Assembly: GCA_905221605.1 (NCBI GenBank)
Contig: CAJNDS010002586.1
Span: 30,001 to 94,000, forward strand
Source: Symbiodinium natans
Taxonomy: Eukaryota; Sar; Dinophyceae; Suessiales; Symbiodiniaceae
Length of the DNA stretch: 64,000 bases
Direction: 5' to 3'
Part shown: positions 36,557-46,112 of the stretch, piece after piece
How positions within the stretch are numbered: the first letter of the stretch is position 1
Layout: each line of letters opens with the position of its first letter
Translations under genes and position numbers: made by a program
The notes under the pieces: model-generated
The model's input: the letters and a program-made list of their open reading frames with translations, nothing else
Told to the model about the DNA's origin: nothing
Database searches by the model: none

Positions 36557-36561
36557 CCCTC

Positions 36562-36925
36562 AATCAGCTTCATCATCATCATCCTCATCCTCATCCGCAT
36601 CATCATCATCATCTTCATTATCGTCATCATCTTCATCATCTATCATCATCATCTTCATCATCTTCATCATCTTTTTTCATCATCCCCATCATCTCTCTCA
36701 TCTCCACGGTTGTTCCAATATGTTTCATGTGCATCCTTGACATCAATGATCCCAATCAGCTTCATCATCATCTTCATCATCTTCATCATCTTCATCATCT
36801 TCATCATCTTCATCATTTTCATCATCTTCATCATCTTCATCATCTTCATCATCTTCATCATCTTCATCATCTCCATCATCTTCATCATCTTCATGATCTG
36901 CTTCATCTGCTTCATCCTTCATCTG
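36562..36925. repeat. CAT/CTT trinucleotide tract (CATCATCTT)n
   Basis: Two blocks: degenerate CATCATCATCTTCATC at 36562-36690, and a regular 9-nt CATCATCTT run at 36760-36905, separated by about 70 nt of mixed sequence. The minus strand reads as E/D-rich or K/M-rich peptides. Frames through it (36667-36915, 36743-37066) are repeat artefacts unless transcripts show otherwise. Confidence 0.93.
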
Positions 36926-36966
36926 TTTCTTATGTTTCATTGCTTCTTGGGGCCCAGGAGGGCCTG

Positions 36967-38690
36967 GGGCAGGAGCAACTTTGCCGGTCAAAAACTTGCC
37001 GGGATCCCCTTGGCACCCTGGAAAAGTGATGCAAATACCACACAAAACGGGAAAGGGTAGGAACAACTTTGTCGGTCAAAATTTGCCGGGATCCCCTTGC
37101 CACCCTGGAAAAGTCCTGCAAATACCACACAAAACGGGAAAGGGTAGGAACAACTTTGCCGGTCAAAATTTGCCGGGATCCCCTTGGCACCCTGGAAAAG
37201 TCCTGCAAATACCACACAAAACGGGAAAGGGTAGGAACAACATTTGCCGGTCAAAATTTGCCGGGATTCCCTTGGCACCCCGGAAAAGTGATGCAAATAC
37301 CACACAAAACGGGAACGGGTAGGAACAACTTTGCGGGTCAAAATTTGCCGGGATTCCCTTGGCACCCTAGAAAAGTCCTGCAAATACCACACAAAACGGG
37401 AAAGGGTAGGAACAACTTTGCCGGTCAAAATTTGCCGGGATTCCCTTGGCACCCTAGAAAAGTGATGCAAATACCACACAAAACGGGAAAGGGTAGGAAC
37501 AACTTTGCCGGTCAAAATTTGCCGGGATCCCCTTGGCACTCGGGAAAAGTGATGCAAATGCCACACAAAACGGGAAAGGGTAGGAACAACTTTGCGGGTC
37601 AAAATTTGCCGGGACCCCCTTGGCACCCGGGAAAAGTGATGCAAATACCACACAAAACGGGAAAGGGTAGGAACAACATTTGCCGGTCAAAATTTGCCGG
37701 GATCCCCTTGGCACCCTGGAAAAGTGATGCAAATACCACACAAAACGGGAACGGGTAGGAACAACTTGCGAGTCAAATTGCCGGGGATTCCTTGCACCCT
37801 GGAAAAGTCTACTGCAAATACCACACAAAACGGGAAAGGGTAGGAAACACATTTGCCGGTCAAAATTTGCCGGGATTCCCTTGGCACCCCGGAAAAGTGA
37901 TGCAAATACCACACAAAACGGGAACGGGTAGGAACAACTTTGCGGGTCAAAATTTGCCGGGACCCCCTTGGCACCCGGGAAAAGTGATGCAAATACCACA
38001 CAAAACGGGAAAGGGTAGGAACAACTTTGCCGGTCAAAATTTGCAGGGATCCCCTTGGCACTCGGGGAAAAGTGATGCATCATACCACCAAAACGGGACC
38101 CCGGGTATAGGCGAGAGGAACAAACTTCGGCGTTTGGTTCAAAATTGTGCCGGGACCCCTTGGCACCCGGGAAAAAAGTGATGCAAATACCACACAAAAC
38201 GGGAAAGGGTAGGAACAACTTTGTCGGTCAAAATTTGCCGGGATCCCCTTGGCACCCTGGAAAAGTCTTGCAAATACCACACAAAACGGGAAAGGGTAGG
38301 AACAACTTTGCGGGTCAAAATTTGCCGGGACCCCCTTGGCACCCGGGAAAAGTGATGCAAATACCACACAAAACGGGAAAGGGTAGGAACAACTTTGCCG
38401 GTCAAAATTTGCCGGGATCCCCTTGGCACCCTTGAAAAGTGCTGCAAATAAACACACAAAACGGGAAAAGGGTAGAAACACACTTTGCGGTTGTCAAAAT
38501 TTGCCGGGATTTCCTTGGCAACACTGGAAAGTGATGCAAATACCACAAAACGGGAAAGGGTAGGAACACGCCCCTTTGCGGTTCAAAATTTGCCGGCTCC
38601 CTTGGACTACCAGGAAAAGTGATGCAAATACACACCAAAAAAGGGAACGGGTGGAACAACTTTTGCCGCGTCAAAATTTGCCGGGACTTT
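36967..38690. repeat. 87-bp tandem satellite, about 20 copies
   Basis: The unit contains GGGTAGGAACAACTTTGCCG, GTCAAAATTTGCCGGGATCC, CCTTGGCACCCTGGAAAAGT and GATGCAAATACCACACAAAA. Unit starts (GGGTAGG) recur at 87 or 88 nt (37055, 37142, 37229, 37317, 37404 and so on to 38649). The later copies are more diverged (periods 90, 104, 89, 91 after 38013). Because 87 is a multiple of three, frames run through many copies on both strands (plus 37069-37758; minus 36988-37653 and 37454-38218). The implied 29-residue repeats look alike on both strands, so I do not call a protein. Confidence 0.97.
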
Positions 38691-38975
38691 CGGGCAAGGG
38701 AATGTTGGCCAAACGAGCCGCGCACGCATTCTCATCGCATACGAAGGGCAGCCCGATTTGGCCAAATTTGGCCGGCGGCTGCCGGCAAAATATTGGCCCA
38801 AATCGGTGGAGCCGGACTTTTGGACGGCCCGCGAAAAATTATTTAAACTATCGCGGCTCGATTTGGCCAAATTTTGCCGGGCAGCCTGCGGGCAAAATTT
38901 GGCCAAATCGGGCTGCTCGTCGTACGCGATGAGAAATGCGCGGCTCGATTTGGCCAAATTTTGCCCGGCAGGGCC
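38691..38975. repeat. GCCAAATTTTG / CAAAATTTGGC palindromic repeats, copy 1
   Basis: Multiple CGATTTGGCCAAATTTTGCC segments face GGCAAAATTTGGCCAAATCG segments across a GGCAGCCTGCGG loop, with CTCATCGCATACGAAGGGCA and its reverse complement between them. The left edge fuses with the last satellite copy through a shared CAAAATTTGCCGG. Confidence 0.9.
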
Positions 38976-39280
38976 CCTGGACATTGAAATGAAATTGATT
39001 TTTTAAATTCCCCGATACTAAATCACGAGCCCGGGCCTCCCCCTCAATACTAAATTACGAGCCCGGGTCTCCTTTCTCTTCTCTTGTTCTCTTTTAAATC
39101 TCAAAGTCACACCAAAGGAAGCTTCTTTTCCTTATTGAATGAAAAAGAAAAAGAAGAAAAGAGATAGGTAAAGACACTGAAGAGCTCCACTGCCTACTGT
39201 TTCATTCCTTTCCTCTCTTTCTATGTGTTGTTGTCCTTGTCGTTTCAGAAAGCTAGCAAAATAAGGGCAAGGGGGCTTTA
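38840..39280. repeat. Segmental duplication, copy 1 of 2 (plus a partial third)
   Basis: About 440 nt from AAACTATCGCGGCTCGATTT to ATAAGGGCAAGGGGGCTT. It recurs with few changes at 39627-40078, and its right half again at 41806-41993. It contains ATTGATTTTTTAAATTCCCC, GAGCCCGGGCCTCCCC, and a purine/pyrimidine segment ending GTCGTTTCAGAAAGCTAGC. Confidence 0.9.
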
Positions 39281-39370
39281 AATTATTAAAACTATTTAAT
39301 TCCACCCTGGAATTAAATAATTTAAATAATTTAAATAATTTAAATAATTTAAATCCGAAAAGGGGGGGGG
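39281..39370. repeat. TTTAAATAATTTAAATAATT patch with G-run
   Basis: A short patch of the same AATTTAAATAATTT spacer and GGGGGGGG motif that builds the palindromic array at 34.7-36.5 kb, here without the palindromes. It joins the two duplicated segments. Confidence 0.8.
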
Positions 39371-39800
39371 CCAAAAGTGCCCGGAGGCTGCCCGGCAAAA
39401 TTTGGCCAAATCGAGCCGCGATAGTTTAAATAATTTCGGGCCTCCAGAAAGGCGCGGCTGGATTTGGCCAGATTTTGCCGGGCAGCCTCTGGGCAAAACT
39501 TGGCCAAATCGAGCCGCGCATTTCTCATCGCATACGAAGGGCAGCCCGATTTGGCCAAATTTTGCCGGGCAGCCTCCGGGCAAAATTTGGCCAAATCGAG
39601 CCGCACCTTTCTGGAGGCCCGAAATTATTTAAACTATCGCGGCTCGATTTGGCCAAATTTTGCCGGGCAGTCTGCGGGCAAAATTTGGCCAAATCGGGCT
39701 GCTCGTCGTACGCGATGAGAAATGCGCGGCTCGATTTGGCCAAATTTTGCCCGGCAAAATTTGGCCAAATCGGGCCCCTGGACATTGAAATGAAATTGAT
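39371..39800. repeat. GCCAAATTTTG / CAAAATTTGGC palindromic repeats, copy 2
   Basis: Same family as 38691-38975, with about four face-to-face pairs. The loop sequences are GGCAGCCTCTGGG, GGCAGCCTCCGGG and GGCAGTCTGCGGG. Confidence 0.9.
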
Positions 39801-40078
39801 TTTTTAAATTCCCCGATACTAAATCACGAGCCCGGGCCTCCCCCTCAATACTAAATTACGAGCCCGGGTCTCCCTTCTCTTCTCTTGTTCTCTTTTAAAT
39901 CTCAAATCACACCAAAGGAAGCCTCTTTTCCTTATTGAATGAAACAGAAAAAGAAGAAAAGAGATAGGTAAAGACACTGAAGAGCTCCACTGCCTATTGT
40001 TTCATTCCCTTTCCTCTCTTTCTATGTGTTGTTTTCCTTGTCGTTTCAGAAAGCTAGCAAAATAAGGGCAAGGGGGCT
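39627..40078. repeat. Segmental duplication, copy 2
   Basis: Near-identical to 38840-39280. Differences include an extra GGCAAAATTTGGCCAAATCG near 39755 and single-base changes. Confidence 0.9.
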
Positions 40079-42760
40079 TCCTGAAGAGGAGAGAGGGCAC
40101 CTATTTTTTTAATTATAGAGGGAAAAGCGAGAGACAAGGAAGGGACAGAAGATAGATAAAGAAGAGTGCTATCCGTCTCCTTGTTTCTTGTGTCTTCTCT
40201 TCTTTTCAGTTCATCGTATTCCTCTTTTCGGCCTGTCTCTTCTGCTCTTTTCCTTACCCTTCTCCTTTTCAAGTTCTTCCTTTTTCGTTTTTCTGTTTCG
40301 AAAAGAAAGAGGGAAGGGAGAGAGAAGGGAGAGAGGATAGATAAAGAAGAGTGCCATTTTCTTTGCGCCTTGTTTTGTCTCTCCATCTTCTTTGTTCATC
40401 TCTCTTTTCTATTCTTTTCTTGGCCCTTCCCATTAGAATTGTGTTCCTTTTATCTCTCCTCTCTCCTTCTCTTTCCCTTCTCTTCTCCTGTTCCCCTTTA
40501 AATGACAAAAACACGAGAAAGGAAGAACAAGAGAGGAATGGAGGCCCTTTTCCTGAATTCTCCTGTTGCAATGAATAAGGAAAAGAGCGTAGGAGATAAG
40601 GAAGGGAATTGTGGGCGATGGAACGGGTGTCCTTTTTGATAGTTTTCTGCATCTTCAAGGAAGAAAAAGGACACCCGCCCAAGAAGGAAAAGTAACATAA
40701 GAGATAGGGAGGAAATTGAAAAGCTCCTCTCTTTACCTAGTCATTCCCTGTCCTCTCTTCTTTTTTGTTGTTTTTCTTATTCGCTTCAAAAAGCAAAATA
40801 ACAAAATAAGGGAAAGGCGATTTCCTGAAGAGGAAGAAGGGCGCCTACCTGTGAATAGCAAGGTTGATTTTTTCTAATTAGGGAGAGACTTGCCCCGCCT
40901 GAGCCTCCCTGGCCTGCTTGTTGTGGCCACATTCCGGTACAGTTGCGCTTCCAGAAAAATGGCATCCTTGTTATCTCCTCTCACTTCCCTTTCCCTTCTC
41001 TCCTTCTGTTTCCTTCTGACTGATAAACCACAAGACAGGAACTTGTATGATAAGGCAGTGGAAGGGTAAGCAGAGGGTGACTCCTGGCGCGTGGACCGGT
41101 CCATACTTCATCATACCCCTCCTCTCGGCCTATCTCTTCTGTTCCTTTCCTTACCCTTCTCCTTCTCATAGTTCTTCCTTTTTGTTTTCTTATTTCGAAA
41201 AGAAAGATGGCAGGGAGAGATAAGGAAGAGAGGATAGATAAAGAGTGAGTGCCATCTTCTCTGCGCCTTGTTTTGTCTCTCCCTCTTCTCTATTCATCTC
41301 TCTTCTATTCTTTTCTTGGCTCTTCCCATTAAAATTGTCTTCCTTTTATCTCTCCTGTCTCCTTCTCTCTCCCTTCTCTTCTCCTGTTCCCCTTTAAATG
41401 ACAAAAACACAAGAAAGGAAGAACAAGAGGGAATGGAGGCCATGTTCCTTTCTTTTCCAATGGATGGGGAAAGTGAGCGGGGTTGGCTCCTTGTCCGTAG
41501 ACCCTCCCCACGCTGCAGCAAATCCCTCCTCTCGCCCTATCGCCTCTGTTCTTTTCCTTGTTCCCAAACGGAAAAAGAAAATGGGTTCCTTTACATGTTC
41601 ATTGTTCTTCCTTTTGTTTTTTATTTAAAAGGGAAAGATAAGAAAGAGAGGAAAGAAGAAAACGAGCACCATCTTCTCTTTGCCTGATTTTGCACCTCCC
41701 TCTCCTGTCTTCATTTCTCTTCCATGATTTTCATTGCTCTTCCCATGAAAATTGTTTCCTTTTGATCTCTCCTCTCTCCTTTCTCTCTCCCTTCTCTTCT
41801 CTTGTTCTCTTTTGAATCTCAAAATCACACCAAAGGAAGCTTCTTTTCCTTATTGAATGAAAAAGAAAAAGAAGAAAAGAGATAGGTAAAGACACTGAAG
41901 AGCTCCACTGCCTATTGTTTCATTCCCTTTCCTCTCTTTCTATGTGTTGTTTTCCTTGTCGTTTCAGAAAGCTAGCAAAATAAGGGCAAGGGGGCTTCCT
42001 GAAGAGGAGAGAGGGCACCTATTTTTTAATTATAGAGGGAAAAGCGAGAGACAAGGAAGGGACAGATGATAGATAAAGAAGAGTGCTATCCGTCTCCTTG
42101 TTTATTGTGTCTTCTCTTCTTTTCAGTGCCCCTCCAGAAAATTCAAATGGCCTCCTTGTTGTCTCTCCTCTCTCGCTTCTCTTGCCCTTCTCTCCTTCTG
42201 TTACCTTTTAACTAATATAACACAGGAAAGGAACTTGTATGATAAAGCAGTGGAAGGGTAAGCAGAGAGTGACTCCTTGCGCGTGGACCTTGCCCATACT
42301 TCATCATATCCCTCTTTTCGGCCTGTCTCTTCTGCTCTTTTCCTTACCCTTCTCCTTTTCAAGTTCTTCCTTTTTCGTTTTTCTGTGTCGAAAAGAAAGA
42401 GGGAAGGGAGAGAGAAGGGAGAGAGGATAGATAAAGAAGAGTGCCATTTTCTTTGCGCCTTGTTTTGTCTCTCCATCTTCTTTGTTCATCTCTCTTTTCT
42501 ATTCTTTTCTTGGCTCTTCCCATTAAAATTGTCTTCCTTTTATCTCTCCTCTCTCCTTCTCTTTCCCTTCTCTTCTCCTGTTCCCCTTTAAATGACAAAA
42601 ACACAAGAAAGGAAGAACAAGAGGGGAATGGAGGCCCTTTTCCTGTATTCTCCTGTTGCAATGAATACAGAAAAGAGCATAGGAGATAAGGAAGGGATTT
42701 GAGGAGCTCCTTTCGCTACTTTCTTATGCCCTTTCCTTTGTATCTACCACACAAAAACAC
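40079..42760. repeat. Pyrimidine/purine-rich block with thrice-repeated roughly 0.4-kb modules
   Basis: Modules recur in order. GGCTTCCTGAAGAGGAGAGA through GTCTTCTCTTCTTTTCAG is at 40076-40208 and 41993-42126. CCTCTTTTCGGCCTGTCTCT through AGGAAGAACAAGAG is at 40220-40535 and 42310-42625, with a related copy at 41120-41430. AATCTCAAA...GGGCTT is at 41813-41993. Strand composition flips between CT-rich and AG-rich inside each module, giving internal inverted repeats. Frames here are K/E/R- or S/F/L-rich and not convincing. TTTTCAG ends resemble splice acceptors, but no coding partners are visible. Confidence 0.85.
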
Positions 42761-42822
42761 CACTCTCAGCTTCCAAGAATACTCTCGTGGAGACGCATTG
42801 GTTAGTCTAAAAACCCGAGTCT

Positions 42823-42868
42823 CAGCTTCCAAATAGACCCTATTTAAGCCACCCCCCCCCCCCCCCCG
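42823..42868. repeat. TTCCAAATAGACCCTATTT arm beside a 17-C run
   Basis: A single copy of the inverted-repeat arm described at 34634-34737, followed by AAGCCA and C17 (42852-42868). Confidence 0.75.
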
Positions 42869-44085
42869 ATCTTTGGGTGTTGTTTGCAACCGCGACGCAG
42901 TTCCACCAACCCATCTGAGGCGAGACCTTGGCCTGCAGCGTTCGTTGACAATTCAGGCGGTTGCTCCCAGTGTGGTTTAGGCAGAGCACGAGAGGAGCTT
43001 TCCGAAAGAGCAAAGTCTCCATGCAAGCACAGAAGTGGCCAACAAAACAAAGACGACATCCAGCATGGCCCCGAATTGCTGTATGGGTTTCCAAACAAAG
43101 GGCCTAATCCTTCAGCACGAAGAGCACGAAAGTGCCGCCAAATTGGCGCGAAACCTGCCACGCAGGCGCACGTGCTCTGAGAACGGCATAGGATGGGCAA
43201 CGTAGATCTCCAAGAGTGCCTAAACAATGAGACGAGACTCTCAAAGTCATGCCCTTTTCATGCATATTACGCACTCTCGCTCTGTTTGATACGCCCCCGC
43301 GGTTTTCATGAGGTCCCCTCGCGGAAAGAGCACTTGCAGTTACAACTCTTGTCAAGTGCGGCAACAGATGTGACTTCCGCCATCTGTTCTCGACTGAATC
43401 CCTCTTTCAGCCCATACCAGAGACAGTTCTCATCTTGCGCGACAACGATCTCAAGTTGGGACGTGATCGTGGCCTGGGCCGTCGCAGGACACGAAGGCCG
43501 GATACTCAGCATCGGAAATGTCGCCAGTGGGCAAGCCAGAGCCTCTCAGCGCATGCTTTGCAAGATTTTGCAAGTGAGTCGTACTAGAAGAGGGCGGAGA
43601 TTTTTTGCTTTTGCCCGCTTTTCTGTTTGGCCCGTGAATGATAGAGGTTTTCCTATGGAAAAAGGGACACCCCCCCCCCCCCCCCCCCCCCGCCCAAGAA
43701 AAAAATGCGGACCGTTCTCCCTCTGCTCAAACCGTCAACAGCTGGACACCACTTGCCCGTAAATCAGAACTGAAAAGACTGGTTGGGAAGGCCATAGACA
43801 TGGAAGGCCTGCCCAAACAAGCGTGCCGAAAGGAGCAAAGGGCGCGAGGCGGAGCATGGCGCGGAGATGACATGGCCTACAACTTGCCTACAACTTGCCT
43901 ACAATGCCTACAACTACACTTCTTTGCTTCTTGCTGGCAACTGAGAGTGGGCTACGGTATTGCGCACAGGTCGTTGCATTGAAACAAAAGATGTGTTGCA
44001 GCTGCGTCTCTGCAAGGTCTCGTTCTCTGCTTTGTCATTTGTCGGGTGTCGCGCTCTCTACCAGGTCGGCTCTCCCTTCTTCTTC
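42869..44085. other. No gene resolved; 22-C run at 43670-43691
   Basis: Overlapping frames on both strands (42844-43227 minus, 43193-43762 plus; the latter runs into the C-run). TTGCAA|GTGAGTCG near 43573 is a good plus-strand donor without a clear exon. AACTTGCCTAC is tandemly repeated near 43880. Confidence 0.4.
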
Positions 44086-45410
44086 TGCTGGGCAGGAAGC
44101 CCGAAGCTCTCCCTCTCTCTCTCTCCTGCACGCTTAGCCCCCCCAGAGGGGAGGCTGCCCCAAGGGGCGCGCGAAGTCCAGTTTGTTCGGAAGGGCCACG
44201 GTTTTCGTAGCCCCCTTCTAATCGCGAGGTGTGCGGTTTCCCCCGAGTATTCAGCAATGATCCCCCAGATGCCACCCATTTCCAAAGATGATACCCCCCT
44301 CCAAAGGTGTCCCCCTAGTTTAGTGCTCGGGTTCCCCCACTCTGTTCATCCTCAGCGATGTTTACTGCCCTGCGCAGCTACTCCGCCTGGCCAAGGGTTG
44401 TGGCTTTCCTTGTAGATTAAGGCGGGTAGGGTTGGGTAGGGGTCCGGAAAGATGCTCATGGGCGAGGTCCCCCACTCTGTACCCCTATTCTGGCCGGCAT
44501 GGCGTGTTGTACATCTACCCTAGTCACTGCTCGCCCCCTCATGTGTTCGCCGGCGTCTTGAGTCGAAGTCATGTAGTGGGGATTCACGACGTTGTAGTCC
44601 CCTTCGTTTGGTTGGCGGCTTCTCTTCCGACGATTCGCTCTTTGGCGGTGGTGAGGTGAATTCCTCAGTCCGAAGCTCTCCCTCTCTCTCTCTCCCAACG
44701 ATCTTCGCGGTGTTGCGCATTCTTCCTTCTCTTCCCTGCCCTTGTCTGTTTATTTCTTCTTCAGCCCGTGGATTTTAATTCTTCATCCCGTCCCTTCCCC
44801 GCCCGTAAGCAGTGAAGTCACGATGCTTCTCGCTCCATGCTCTCTTTGTCCCCCCTGCATCGAGTAACCCCCTAGCCAAGCCTTTCCCAATCATTGCCTG
44901 AAAGCCTTTCCCAGCCTCCTTCCGAAGCCTCCCCAATACCCCCATTCCTTGTCTCGCGCAACTCCCCCCACCCAACCCTCGCTTCCTACTTAGTCGCTGC
45001 CTCCAAGTACGAGTAGCCTCTTCCAACCTCCTGACGAAGCCTCACCCTTCCCCCATCCTTCTCCTTTGTTTGCTCAGTCAAACCCCTCACGACATTCCCT
45101 GGACTTTCCTCATGCGCCAATCCGTGCTTCCCTGTCCATCTCTTTCTTTCTCTCTTCTTCTGCACAGCGAAGAGGCCCCCCCTAAGGAAGGCCCCGGCCT
45201 TTCTCTCTGCGTCTCTCTGTCTCTCTCTGCACGCTTAGCCCCCCCCTCCCCCCCCCCCCGAAGGGAGAGCTGCCCCGAAGAGCGCCAAGCTCTTTCTTTC
45301 TTTCTTTCTGGGGGCCTGGGGGCGTGGGGGCGAACCCCCGGGCGTCATCGCCCGCCCCTGTACCTGGCGCGCTGTCTCTCTCTCTCTCTCTCTCTGGATG
45401 GGCTTTTTTC
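44086..45410. repeat. Dispersed CT-tract plus GCACGCTTAGCCCCCC modules
   Basis: CGAAGCTCTCCCTCTCTCTC occurs at 44102 and 44671, and GCACGCTTAGCCCCCC at 44128 and 45228, each of the latter followed by a hairpin-like block (AGAGGGGAGGCTGCCCC; GAAGGGAGAGCTGCCCCGAAG). CCCCCACTCTGT also recurs (44335, 44468). 44790-45120 is C/T-rich, and a CT run lies at 45372-45395. No gene seen. Confidence 0.65.
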
Positions 45411-45546
45411 ACCGCGTCCGAATGAATGCATCTGCCTACACGGACGAGAATGTTCCACCATGCAGGCTTCGGACCTTGGCCGTAGTCTCTTTCAAGGGTC
45501 CAGGGGATGTCTGCAAAGAACTCGAGCTGCAAGAAGATGCAAGACT

Positions 45547-46112
45547 TCAACCAAGATACGCCAGGTCAACGACGATGCCGCATGCAGGAATATTTTTGGG
45601 AAACTGCCCTGAAGCGCGTGCTTGTTCGTGCACTCGCAGGGCTGAAGCTAACGATTCTAAGCGATACTTCGGAAGCTCCCAAACCTCCGAAAGCAGCCGA
45701 AAAGCAGCCTGGGGAGACCCCCAGAGCGGCTCACAGGCTCGGATATTTGGATCCTTCAACGGGAGTACCCTTAGCAAGCCTTACCGGAGATTTTCCGAGA
45801 CAATATCACTGTGGCGCTGACTTGTGGAAAGCAAGGGAGAGAGTTGCGAAGACCAGATTTTTCCGGTTGCGCCCGTATTTGCCTGTATTCGGCCGAGCCA
45901 GTACCCATTGCACGAACGCTCTCACTTCGCAACTCGACACACATCCCCGCTTTAGCTGTTTCAATCTCGACATCGCATAAAGCGGAGTGAGAGACCAAGT
46001 TTCCAAAAGCTCGGAACCCTCCAACTGGATGCGGACACAAACTCAGGCACAGGTGGCCCAAATCATCTCAGCAAACTCACGGCTAGAGATCAGCGTGTCC
46101 ACTTTGAGCATC
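45547..46112 (-). CDS. Three-exon gene model, unknown protein (at least 161 residues)
   Basis: Exons in transcript order: 46112-46051 (MLKVDTLISSREFAEMIWAT), 46018-45785 (FRAFGNLVSHSALCDVEIET to ATVILSRKIS) and 45737-45547 (CEPLWGSPQAAFRLLSEVWE to CGIVVDLAYLG, stop TGA). Introns are 32 nt (GTGCCTGAG...GTTGGAG) and 47 nt (GTAAGGCTT...ATATCCGAG); phases agree at both joins. The last exon looks helical and amphipathic (LPKYRLESLASALRVHEQAR). A further upstream frame, 46131-46430 (SVQRQEIEPLGLPRWALLDG), could precede it, but only through an implausibly short 22-nt intron. No family recognised. Another minus frame (45806-46024) is also open. Confidence 0.4.

Noticed and set aside
36667-37066. Acidic (Glu/Asp) or Lys/Met repeat protein from the CAT/CTT tract
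   Set aside because: Simple trinucleotide repeat open in several frames on both strands.
36988-38218. Satellite frames of 221-254 codons as a repeat protein
   Set aside because: The period of 87 nt keeps frames open on both strands equally; no start context, splice sites or strand preference.
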